Shown piece after piece: positions 23,701-33,096 of a stretch of 64,000 bases of DNA (the first letter of the stretch is position 1; every line of letters begins with the position of its first letter). The DNA is taken from positions 186,001 through 250,000 of the forward strand of contig CAJNAR010000174.1 in NCBI GenBank assembly GCA_905220665.1, in the 5' to 3' direction. The notes below the pieces were generated by a model. That model saw only the letters and a list, made by a program, of their open reading frames with translations, was not told the origin of the DNA and did not search any database. This DNA is from Albugo candida (Eukaryota > Oomycota > Peronosporomycetes > Albuginales > Albuginaceae). A program made the position numbers and the translations under genes.

Positions 23701-25469
23701 ATGCGTTGATGAAATGCTGACCGCCTTACGATATTCTCGAGTTACCTATCCATGTATGAGGCAAATCAAATATACAGCTTCTCGGCGCTTTGACTTCCAA
23801 GTGCGATCATTTATAAGTAATGGATGCAGTAGTATATTGATCTTAATGACCAATTGACATACGTGTCTACTTCTGATAAATCATCTCAAACCAGAAACTA
23901 TGCACGTGACATTATTCTGTCTAATTCATCACCATTGTGCTGTCATAGAAAGAATTATTAAGTTCGGGGGATGTGACTGTAAACCTTGGACGCTCTCTGA
24001 TTGGAATCTCAATGTGTATTGGTTTCTGTGTATTTTGGTATGGACATTGACTCGTGTGAGTTTGGTTCAAAGCAAGCTATCTAATTGCCCAACATGCGGA
24101 ATAGCTCTTACGTGACGCTTTCACTCGTGAACAGAAGCGATTGGATCTTGTTTGCAAGGTGCGCATCGAGTGGACAATGAGATAGGCTTGAAAATTATTT
24201 CTGTGTGGAAAGAAGGATTGTGTCGGGACATCTCAGGCTCTCTTCTTACGGTACAGAGCTGCAAAGCTTTTTGAGGCGAATGAGTCAGAACGCTGATGGA
24301 AAACTTTTTGCAGTCGGTCGACTGGAAACTCCACAAGTGACGTCGAACTGAGTTATGGTGGTCTCTACGATGACGTATCAGATACAGTAGAATGCGGCAG
24401 AATCTTGCTACCTCGCTGTCGTACGGAGTCATTCACAGTGTCAAGATCCCGCATGCTGCACACAGCTGACACTGATCATTTTGCGCTTTAGACCTGTTTG
24501 AATTGCAACTTCAAGAGCGTACGACTACGACAACTGTACTAAAGCTGGTCAAGAGAGAGACGACGGCAAAATATCTGCACAGCTACAAATGGGTTTAGCG
24601 CCTGTACATCAAGGAAGATTATGGTAGATTCACATGGTTGGCAACAAGGGCGTTGCATCTTACGTGTACAATTCGACTTTTGCACACTGTGTACCATATA
24701 CGCGAGATCCTCCAGTTATATCAACTGACTCAGCTAGTCTCATATCTGTGGCCGACCAACAACACGGGTTGGCGAAATCGTAATGGATCTAAGCAAGCTA
24801 TTTTTGGTGTCAATCAATAATCTGTATGGTCAGCCGCATTTCCATCAGATACAATGTACTTGTCATTCAATCACACTGTCAATGACATCCTGCTTGATGC
24901 GACCAAGAGTATACTATGTCACATCCTCACCTTGTGAAGTTAACATGGAGTGTACCAGAAGAAACACGCGAATGTGCATTTTAGCATAATCAGAGAGAAG
25001 GAAGATATATGGCAGAGGTGTACATCAGGAACCACTCCTTGTGAGGACGACAGCGAGCTCACTGAAATCACGTCTTCACAAACTTGTATCCAAACATGAC
25101 ACCCGCTGAAACCCACCCAAAAACTCTTAGATCAACGGAGGCAGCAGCATGATATGCATTCAACTAGCCTCAAGTTCATGACTTGCTTCGGTAATGCATA
25201 ATTCATCAAAAAGATCCACTTCGTCGGTCTATCTTTGTGAAGGAAAGCTCGAGACTATGCTTAAGAAATGATAAACTCGGTTTTGCAAACTGGTAGGGCA
25301 TATTGGCCTTGAGTCTAGCGCTTTGAGAAACACAGGTTGGTGGCACGAAACAACTCAAGCGAAGCAAAGTCCACGTCCAAACTACCTCGTAGTCTTCACC
25401 TAGTGAATATGCTGGCATTTGTTCCGCAAACAGGATGGTTCCACGCACCTGTGAGATCACACACTAAGT
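23701..25469 (-). repeat. 3' module shared by CW-family loci (minus orientation)
   Basis: The reverse complement of this region matches 46840-48900 and 55600-57300, which follow the CW-family genes at 45658 and 54373. Landmarks are the GACAAGTTTG..TCAAGACGTG-type block, the CACATTCGCGTGTTTCT block (near 24960) and the AATGCGGCA block (near 24400). The open frames in it show no recognised domain. It also resembles the outermost 350 bp at each end of the window. Confidence 0.65.
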
Positions 25470-25711
25470 TTAATCGTCTTTGATTTTGATGCTGGTCTCT
25501 CGTGGGCTCCATTCGTTTTGGCTATTGTCCTTTTTGGCGATCTTCCCGTTTGTGCTCTTCTTTGGGAGCGATAAATTTATATTCTTCACTGTCACCAGCT
25601 TTATCGATGATGATGGTGTAAGCCTTGAAAAGGTATAATCCAAAATCCAGTGATCCGACATGAAAGGATTAAAAAACGCACGGCGTCCTTCTTCGATTTT
25701 GATGTGATGGG

Positions 25712-26113
25712 AGATGTGTAAAGGTGGGTTGTTCGAAATTGTCATCGTCATTGAGCTTTGGTACTCGGTACCCCCCGCTGCTGAATCCGTTGTACGTTTG
25801 TACTCGTTTCCATCGATCGTGTACCCTTTCTTTTCCATCTGCTCTTTCCACACCTTCCGAATGTGGCTTGGGATTCGAGAAGTTCTTTTTCTTAGCTGGA
25901 AATGAATGGCCTAGAAGTTCTTTTTCTTAGCTGGAAATGAATGGCCTCGAATCCCAAGCCACATTCGGAAGGTGTGGAAAGAGCAGATGGAAAAGAAAGG
26001 GTACACGATCGATGGAAACGAGTACAAACGTACAACGGATTCAGCAGCGGGAGGTACCGAGTACCAAAGCTCAATGACGATGACAATTTCGAACAACCCA
26101 CCTTTACACATCT
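25712..26113. repeat. Near-perfect 166-bp inverted repeat with a 70-bp loop
   Basis: Left arm 25712-25877 and right arm 25948-26113 are reverse complements of equal length, with one mismatch noticed (GTACCCCCC versus the inverse of GGGAGGTAC). The loop consists exactly of two 35-bp tandem units. The arms are coding sequence of the CW-family gene; the left arm is in the sense position. Confidence 0.95.
25878..25947. repeat. Two identical 35-bp tandem units forming the palindrome loop
   Basis: AGAAGTTCTTTTTCTTAGCT starts at 25878 and again at 25913. Both units are 35 bp with no difference seen. Read on the minus strand the unit encodes the segment before RIPSHIRK of the CW-family protein, so it derives from the gene itself. 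Confidence 0.95.
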
Positions 26114-26834
26114 ATGAATTTGGATTCAGCTTGACCGGGGCTTATAAGATTCGCTGAAATATCTCCTACGCAGAGTTTCTGATACTCATCCATTGATTCG
26201 TAGGAATGCATTCCGTTTGGTGCGAATCGGATGAACATGTCAGGATTGAGCAATAAGCGGGCTAGGCCGTTTTTTTTTCGGTGTATTATCTTCCACTCGA
26301 TCGGCAAATGTATATATTCATTCGTAATGATGCTATCCAAGAAGCGCCCGTGGAATTCCCAACACGCACCAAATTTACCAGCCTGATTCAATTCATAGAA
26401 AGGCTTCATGTATTCAGCTGAATGCTTAGCAGTATCTGGATCATAGAGATAGGGCCTTGCCAACGGGCTTTGTGGTCTATATAAATCATCCGAACCGCCT
26501 GATACCGTTGCATCCATCTGAATATATCGATCGAGTTGAAACGCACGATATATATCGTCACGATAGCGCACGGTAGCTTCCTTATCGGGCCAGCAGTTTC
26601 TTAAAGCGACGATGGCCTTATTATCATTTTCGTAAAATACCATCACATTAATTGACGTTATGCTGTTCTTATAATGAACCCTTGCAGTTTCTACAGCCAT
26701 CCCGAATGGCAATGTCCCAGCCTTCCTATCCTTTCGTTCATACAGTTCATGTAATCACCGCTCACGAATGGATGATACGCTGTCGAAACCACAAGCATGG
26801 CGATATAACACGCTTCTAATGGATAAATCTTCAT

Positions 26835-27450
26835 CGTGTTAAATGTTCGTTGAATATTTGATTATGATGAACAATTTTTTGATGATTTATTATGGTAGCT
26901 GCATTATTCCGCCGTCGGCTAAATGACAACGTTTCTGTGGCACCGGAACCGTACTTTGCGAGCATGGAAGCAGACATAGAAAAGGCAGGTAATACACAAG
27001 GATGCATAGCACGGTAGTAGTGTTCATTTTATGTAATAGAATGCGTATCTTCCATAAGTAAAAGACAATAAAAAACCCTTTTTGAGAACATGGAAAGAAA
27101 GTTATAAACATTAAGGGCTGAGGTAACGTAATCATTCGCCTTACCTAGCCATTATGTACATTCTATACATTGTACCTGTCCAAATACATCATGCGAGCCT
27201 TTGCAAGGTTGCACATCCCAAATAATCGGAATCGTACTCTGGAAGTTTGAAGGCTAAAGGCTTTAATTAACTTAGTGGGAAAACAAATACTATCAATGCA
27301 ATAACGTTTTAGAGTCGCGCATGACAGCGCTCGCGTTAATAACACCATCACCAACGCGACCCGTGATTTGCTTGCGTCGATCGGGATCAACACAGAAATT
27401 GTTGCTTCGCTAAATTGTTTGATCAACACTCAAGTTTTCTACCGTCAGGT
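26835..27450 (-). promoter_or_regulatory. Upstream module of the broken CW-family gene
   Basis: The reverse complement aligns with 45000-45600. It has the AAAAAGGGTTTT..GTCTTTTACTTATGG block near 27075-27030, a GAAGATACGCATTCTATTAC block next to it and the GTATTTGTTTTC block near 27280. The distance from the main block to the ATG is shorter here (about 235 bp against about 372 bp), owing to a deletion. Confidence 0.65.
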
Positions 27451-28861
27451 GAAGAACAGATGAGATCACGCTCTATGTGTCTCTAGAAAATCGGACACAA
27501 ACGCATCTACTCCTCGTTCGTATTATGATAAGTGGCGCTCGATTATCACGGCGATGTGATTCAGTATTCGAAAAATTTGTGACGACATCTGGCTTAGTTT
27601 TCACACCGATCAATCTTGTGTGCAATGCACAAGAATGCTACGGTGAGGCGTGCCGTGAAAATCTCAACGCATGTTGCTCATGACTGGCTCAGACACAGCA
27701 CGCAGTACAGCTTTCGTTCGAGGAGCGCTTGCGTGGGGCTATGGTCTCGTCGTCCATCTTTCGTACTGCTACGTATCACACCAATTGCGTGCATGGGTAT
27801 GTCTTTCATAGACGATCCTTATCAGTTATGTAATCAAAGTTACGCGACTTAATGGCACAAGCGCATTAAATGGATTATTATGGTGCTGGAAACGCACCTA
27901 GTACTGAGATCTGTACTTTTCTTGTTGGACCGTTGATGTTGTGTATTGAACTACTAGTCTTTTACAAGGGTACTCATTGAACCATAGCTTTTCATCAAAC
28001 TATCGACTCCGCTATTTAAGCAATTCAGGTTGTATGAATCCTCGACTTTATAAATGCATGTCTGCTCGATAGCACTAATACACCTGAGTGAACAACCAAT
28101 TGTTGATGTGGAGCGAAAATGTATGCTGTCAACTGCCAAGAGCTAAACACCCCATCCGCGTCCCCGAAATATGAGTTCATCATCTGATGAGAGTTAGCGT
28201 TCAAATATATTTCTAGCATATGGACCGAGCCAGTGTAACAATAGCGGTTATAGACTCTGACTCGGAAATGGACAATTTTATTGATACATTTTCAGTGTCT
28301 AAGATCATTTCTTAGAGGTGATTCAACCCAGAAGTATTGCTGTCTGGTCCAATCACATTTTTTATCAAGGAATTTTATTCAAGGCGTGCATGTTATCCAT
28401 CGCTTGACCGTAACCATAGCACACGGTAGCCGGTTAATCTCCTAGCTAAATCGAGCCTCCGATATCATCGACTCGATCATTGGACTCGAAATTATATCAA
28501 AATTACTGTTGCTTTCAATGATGAACATATATTGGAATTACGGTCAGAACTATAAGGACGAAATTTTTTGGCTGTTGATATCTGAGAAAGCATTTAGCAA
28601 TTCGGGATTGTTTAAGCGAACGATAAAAAGTGACGGTGAGCTGATACATTCTGACAGCTCTTGTATGAGTTTCCTTGAAAGCTATGAGCAAAAGTATGCT
28701 TCCACTCTGATTTTGCGTCAATAAAAAATGAATAAAAGCAACTCGTTTGATAAAAATATACGTGTCGAATTTAGCTTGAAAATCTGATACCAAATTCAAC
28801 TTAAATCCTGCACGTCCGCCTTGTCTTCATTTCTAAACGTGTGAGAGTTGGAAATAACGAT
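27451..28861. other. Boundary between repeat-rich flank and housekeeping block
   Basis: No gene recognised. Open frames at 27477-27852 (+) and 28509-28724 (+) are short and without a known motif. Repeat similarity fades out before the 3' end of the WDR18-like gene. Confidence 0.45.
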
Positions 28862-30116
28862 TCATATAACTGAGGGCATTATCGCATTTGCTTGCTTTAG
28901 ATCGTTTAGTGCTTCTAGTAACCTCCCGCCGATTAGACAGAGTCTAATTCTTGACGATCACTTGACGTTGACCAGTACTCATAGTAACTTACATACCGAG
29001 CTGCTCCGAGTCCATATACTTTTTGAAGGGTGTCACCGGTAGCAAAGTGGTAGTTTGAGTCTTTGCTTTACAGCCCAGTTTCGCTGGTACTTTGGGTAGC
29101 AAACGCAAACAGCTTACAGGGCCTTTGAATAATTTCATTGTGTGGAGAGTTTGGCGGCTGTAGACGTCCCACACGCGAACTGTGCTATCTGCTGAACCTG
29201 AATACAGCAAACTACCGCAGGCACTCACTTGCAACGCTGTGATCGAATCTTCGTGCCCGCAGAGAAAGTTGGAAAGTAAGGAGGTATGCCCGTTCTTGTT
29301 GGAAGCTTTTTCTTGAACAATTCGAGCCATTGCAGCTGTATTGGCTGCAGCTGCTGTATGTAAATCGATACAGTAGATTTTCCCGTCTCCGCAACCAGCA
29401 AAAAGATGCTGTTCCAATTCATCACTGAGGCATACATTCACAAAGGACGGAAGAGTGATACTATACAGACACTGCTTTGAAAACAGACTCCATATTTTGC
29501 ACGTGCGATCAAGTGACGAGGTGTATACGCGACCATTGACACCTCCTTGACTCGTGTGGATACTCGTTACTGGAAGAACATGATCTATCCATGACACAAG
29601 ACTTGACATACTTTGGAAGCTTGTGCTCGCATCCGATTCTTCAAGGATGTCAACTAGTCGCCAAACATGTACAATGGCATCTTCTCCGGCTGTCACGAGA
29701 TGAGAATCGTCACTTGTTAAAGCAATCGCTCGAACACCTTTGTAGTGAGCGTCCCAAACAGCCACAAGCTGCCCTGTTTTGACGTCCCATACGTACACTT
29801 TGCCAGAACTCTGAGCTCCGGCAAACACGAAATTACCACATTGCGTCACACATACAGGTCCAAGCTTCTCAGCGACATGACATTTGAATATAGGTGACGC
29901 GTGCGACCAAGAGTATAGATGAATAACCAATTTATTGGCCTGAATGCACACAAGCGACTCTGTTCTTGGAATCACTTGGATGCCGAGTTGACTGAGACGA
30001 CACTGCTTGAAGCAAAATAATTGAGCACCATTCATTGCATTCACCATATAAAGTTCCGTTTCGTGACTTGAACCGATCAGCAGAGCTTGATTTTGCACGG
30101 AACAAGATGTCATCAT
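28862..30116 (-). CDS. WDR18: WD40 protein of the WDR18/IPI3 type (ribosome biogenesis), 2 exons
   Basis: In other eukaryotes IPI3/WDR18 works with Rix1/PELP1 and IPI1/TEX10 in the nucleolus and nucleus to process ITS2 and mature the 60S subunit. The protein starts MMTSCSVQNQALLIGSS (ATG at 30116) and shows successive WD40 units, e.g. GKVYVWDVKTGQ, DAIVHVWRLVD, DRTCKIWSLFSKQ and DSTVRVWDVYSRQTLHT. The gap after the third blade (a Ser-rich insert, then SWIDHVLPVTSI) and the TLPSFVN segment are typical of IPI3. A GTATGT donor at 28996 and an acceptor at 28915 (82-bp intron) join LDSEQL-type coding to a final helical exon (EALNDLKQANAIMP) ending at 28862, giving about 390 aa. Without that splice the frame stops at 28989. 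An extra 5' exon is possible. Confidence 0.8.
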
Positions 30117-30230
30117 TATAGCCAGCGATTTGGTCGTCCTATTTTGTGTGTTTCCTGTAAATTTGGATAACACGAACTCTAGATAATGTGGTACACTTTG
30201 TGCACGGCATGTGAGTGCAAAAAGAAATTA

Positions 30231-31685
30231 TTATAATGCTGCTTTCTCTCTATCCCGCGAACGCGGGCGTATGACTGCTTGCATTCCTAGAAACGGCTGT
30301 AGAACGCCCGGAATCTGTACCGAACCATCGACTTGCTGATAGCTCTCTAATAAAGCAATCAACAACCTCGGAACAGCGCAACCAGTACCATTCAAAGTAT
30401 GCACAAAAGTTGCCGAGTCTTTCTTGAACGCTTTGTGCCGAATATTCAATCGCCTCGCCTGATAATCTGTACAATACGATAAACTAGAAATCTCTCCGTA
30501 CTCTTGTCGTCCGGGCATCCATGCCAAAATATCCAATTTTCGGTGAGCAGGAGCTCCCAATTCTTCTGTGGCCATTTCGACCACATTGAAATGCAATCCG
30601 AGTTCTTGATACATCTCACACTGAATCGTCAGCATTTCCTCAAAGAATTGCTCACTCTGAGTCACATTGGCACAAAATGCAAACATCTCCACTTTACTGA
30701 ATTGATGTATGCGATACATTCCTCGAGTCGGTCGGCCTCCATGTCCGATTTCAGTCCGGAAACAGTGGCTGAAGGCGGCGTACTTGAGTGGTAGATCGTT
30801 TGTTGAAAGAATCTCATTACTCTTCATGCTCGCCAATGTGATTTCAGATGTGGCTGTCAGACATAGATCTGATTCGGCGATTGAGTAGATCTGAGTAGCT
30901 TCTCCTCGAGGTTGGAAGCCGCAACTTTCAATTAGTGTACCACGTGCCAAATCAGGGGGGAAAACGATTTCGAATCCACGATCTTGCAGTTTTCGCAAAG
31001 TGTATTGTATTAACGCTAATTCCATCATGGCTGCTTCATTACGAAGGTATATAAATTTTGATCCAGCGACTTTAGCTCCACTCAAAGTGTCAATCAAGTC
31101 CAGGTCGTGCATAAGATCGGAATGATCTCTCAAGGGAAAGTCAAATTTGGGTTTCTCACCATAGGAAGCGATCAGTTTTGAGGCATTATCAGATCCAATT
31201 GGCGTGTGTGGATGCGTATCATTTGGGAGCTTCATGGCTTCCATCTCCAATTCACTGGTTATTTGCTCAAGCTCATTTTCTTTGGAAGTAATCGTTTCTT
31301 TCAGCTGCCTACCATTTCGTTGCATATCTTTCAATAAATCGTCCATTGTGTCCAATTCTTGCGATTTTCTTGCTCCGATCTGCTGAACAGAAATATTCCG
31401 CCTTGCTCGTAGGTGATTTAGCTCTGTTTCCAAGGTTCTTCGATGCTGATATAACACCGCTACCCGCTCGGGATTTGCATCGCATTTTCTATTTCGTACG
31501 TTTCGAACCCATTCATCTAGATTTTCCGTCACTTTCTTGTAGTCAAGGCGAGGTTTGACGGTAGAATACGTAACTTGACGATATAAGCTTTGAATCCTTT
31601 GGCCGTGAAGGCGCATGTTGATTACCGTTGTTAACCTGTTAAGTAATACAGGCCAGAGTGCTAGTAGCATGAAAACATGCGGCAT
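30231..31685 (-). CDS. Seryl-tRNA synthetase, probably mitochondrial
   Basis: Class II synthetase that charges tRNA-Ser. Residues about 50-160 are the long antiparallel coiled-coil arm (RRTLETELNHLRARRN). The catalytic core has motif 2 (FRTEIGHGGRPTRGMYRIHQF), TxE-type serine binding (TATSEI) and motif 3 (NGTGCAVPRLLIALLE). Length 484 aa fits the family. Two starts are possible: 31685 (MPHVFMLL...) and 31616 (MRLHGQRIQSLYRQVTYST). The second gives an Arg-rich presequence without acids, as for mitochondrial import, so organellar targeting is likely by inference. No intron is seen. It lies 114 bp upstream of the WDR18-like gene on the same strand. Confidence 0.93.
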   Translation of the reverse strand: MPHVFMLLALWPVLLNRLTTVINMRLHGQRIQSLYRQVTYSTVKPRLDYKKVTENLDEWVRNVRNRKCDANPERVAVLYQHRRTLETELNHLRARRNISVQQIGARKSQELDTMDDLLKDMQRNGRQLKETITSKENELEQITSELEMEAMKLPNDTHPHTPIGSDNASKLIASYGEKPKFDFPLRDHSDLMHDLDLIDTLSGAKVAGSKFIYLRNEAAMMELALIQYTLRKLQDRGFEIVFPPDLARGTLIESCGFQPRGEATQIYSIAESDLCLTATSEITLASMKSNEILSTNDLPLKYAAFSHCFRTEIGHGGRPTRGMYRIHQFSKVEMFAFCANVTQSEQFFEEMLTIQCEMYQELGLHFNVVEMATEELGAPAHRKLDILAWMPGRQEYGEISSLSYCTDYQARRLNIRHKAFKKDSATFVHTLNGTGCAVPRLLIALLESYQQVDGSVQIPGVLQPFLGMQAVIRPRSRDREKAAL

Positions 31686-32382
31686 TGGCTTCGATGTCCT
31701 ATTTCTCCTTTTGATATCCGATTTAGAATTTACACATTCAGCATTCAGGGAGAGGATAGATCAACCCAGTTCAATGCTTGCATCTCACTAAATACGAGTT
31801 GAGTGTACACTTAGTTGTCCCCACTAAGTGGCGGCAATCGTCGACGTTATCTATCGCAGTCAATAAAGTCCGTGGAAAATCTCATTTCTTAGAGGTATTT
31901 GTGTCAAGGCAATAGATTCCATTGAGAAAAGACAGTTTTAATGAAATGAGAAGCCATCGAAGCCGGCAATTTGTATTCACCCGTTTTTGACTGAAATGCA
32001 AATCCTTCGATTAAGCTGACCATAAAAATCAAAAAAATTGGACCGTATACTTCCACGTGAATCGCTTCTTGAGCTATCCCAAACCACTTATATGCTCATG
32101 TAATACATTCTGCGAGTTGCGACAGCATGTCTCAAACAAAATGACTGGAAAACAATTACGTTGCTAAATTTTCGACGTCTCTCGATTATTCCATCGAAGA
32201 ACACTTCTGGTTGTAAAGTGTACACTTTAGCCATATTTCGACCATACAAAATTCAGTAAGAATATAAGTTTTCGTCTATTATCTGCGAATTGGTCGAAAT
32301 TCGCTCGCCACCAGAGCACATTTACGTTACGCCCACTCGAAAAAGCATGTGATGCAAGTGGACGGAGCAAAAGGTATATGCG
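31686..32382. other. Intergenic, no gene seen
   Basis: About 700 bp, AT-rich, between the seryl-tRNA synthetase start and the 3' end of the unknown gene at 32383. It presumably holds the synthetase promoter. No motif was recognised. Confidence 0.5.
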
Positions 32383-32904
32383 CTACATACGGTAGATTTC
32401 ATGACGTAATCGCGACAACCTCATCATAAGCATTCGCCTAATGTTTGCGTCAATATCCGGATCGATATCGCCTTCTGTAAGAAAGGCAATACTACTCAAT
32501 GTTGTAAAACCCTTTTGTTCCAATGTCTGACCCAATGGGATCAGATCTGAGTGACAGGCGGACATCCATTGTACCACTTCGCCTTGATCGCATACAAATC
32601 CAAACAAATGCGCGTGTTCTTTCGCAGAATTCAACCTCTTTCGTATCCGTACATCCGGAGAGAGAATTCGATTTTCCTCTTTTCTCACGCAGCGTGAATC
32701 AGCTGCAAATTCTTTTGCTTCATGGCTCATACCGCACACTTTTGTTGATTCCTTTACAGACAAAAATAGACAGCGAATAGAACAAGTCAGTATATCCTCT
32801 ACCGTTTCTGCTACTTGGTATCCTTTAAAGAAGGCGTTTTTCTCTCCACAGTACGTATACATCTTCCATAATGTGTCTGTGCCTTTTTTGTGATCCTCAG
32901 CCAA
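32383..32904 (-). CDS. Unknown protein, possibly with a C-terminal SAM-like helical domain; start unresolved
   Basis: An open frame of about 173 codons, but codon 1 at 32904 is TTG and the first in-frame ATG is at about codon 15 (WKMYTYCG). A 5' exon is therefore likely. The last 60 residues (VVQWMSACHSDLIPLG ... GFTTLSSIAFLTEGDI ... IRRMLMMRLSRL) have the spacing of a sterile-alpha-motif fold, which usually mediates protein-protein contacts. This is a pattern impression only. The gene is divergent from the PDZ gene at 33097, with under 200 bp between them. Family not recognised. Confidence 0.5.
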   Translation of the reverse strand: MAEDHKKGTDTLWKMYTYCGEKNAFFKGYQVAETVEDILTCSIRCLFLSVKESTKVCGMSHEAKEFAADSRCVRKEENRILSPDVRIRKRLNSAKEHAHLFGFVCDQGEVVQWMSACHSDLIPLGQTLEQKGFTTLSSIAFLTEGDIDPDIDANIRRMLMMRLSRLRHEIYRM

Positions 32905-33096
32905 TACATACCAAACTTTGAATTTTTTTCAACCCTAAAATATGAACCTGTCATTAGCACTGCCTGCTGGCGACCTTATCCGCATCACCAATAGAGAGCA
33001 AGTTTAAAAGGCTGCAGTCTGTGTCTTCGCTATAGTATAGTACAATAGCAGACTACCCTCGTAAGACCAGGTAGCAGCATAGCTCAGTTGACTGAA

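Larger units (their letters stand above)
25470..26834 (-). pseudogene. CW-family secreted-protein gene broken by an inverted duplication
   Basis: The minus-strand ATG at 26834 opens a signal peptide (MKIYPLEACYIAMLVVSTAY) matching the intact paralogues. A frameshift before 26712 separates it from the body, which has the first site NCWPDKE, a YLYDP motif and the second site GACWEFHG. Homology stops near 26114. The next 166 bp are an inverted copy of downstream coding sequence, then 70 bp of tandem repeat, then the correctly oriented C-terminal part (25877-25470) with SSMTMTISNNPPLHI and a Lys-rich end. About 20 residues present in the 54373 paralogue are missing at the junction. It is not expected to give a full-length protein. 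Confidence 0.85.

Noticed and set aside
25714..26111. Pairs of long plus- and minus-strand frames around the palindrome
   Set aside because: They are produced by the inverted repeat of one coding segment, not by separate genes.
30504..30794. Plus-strand frame inside the seryl-tRNA synthetase
   Set aside because: Shadow of a well-conserved gene on the other strand.
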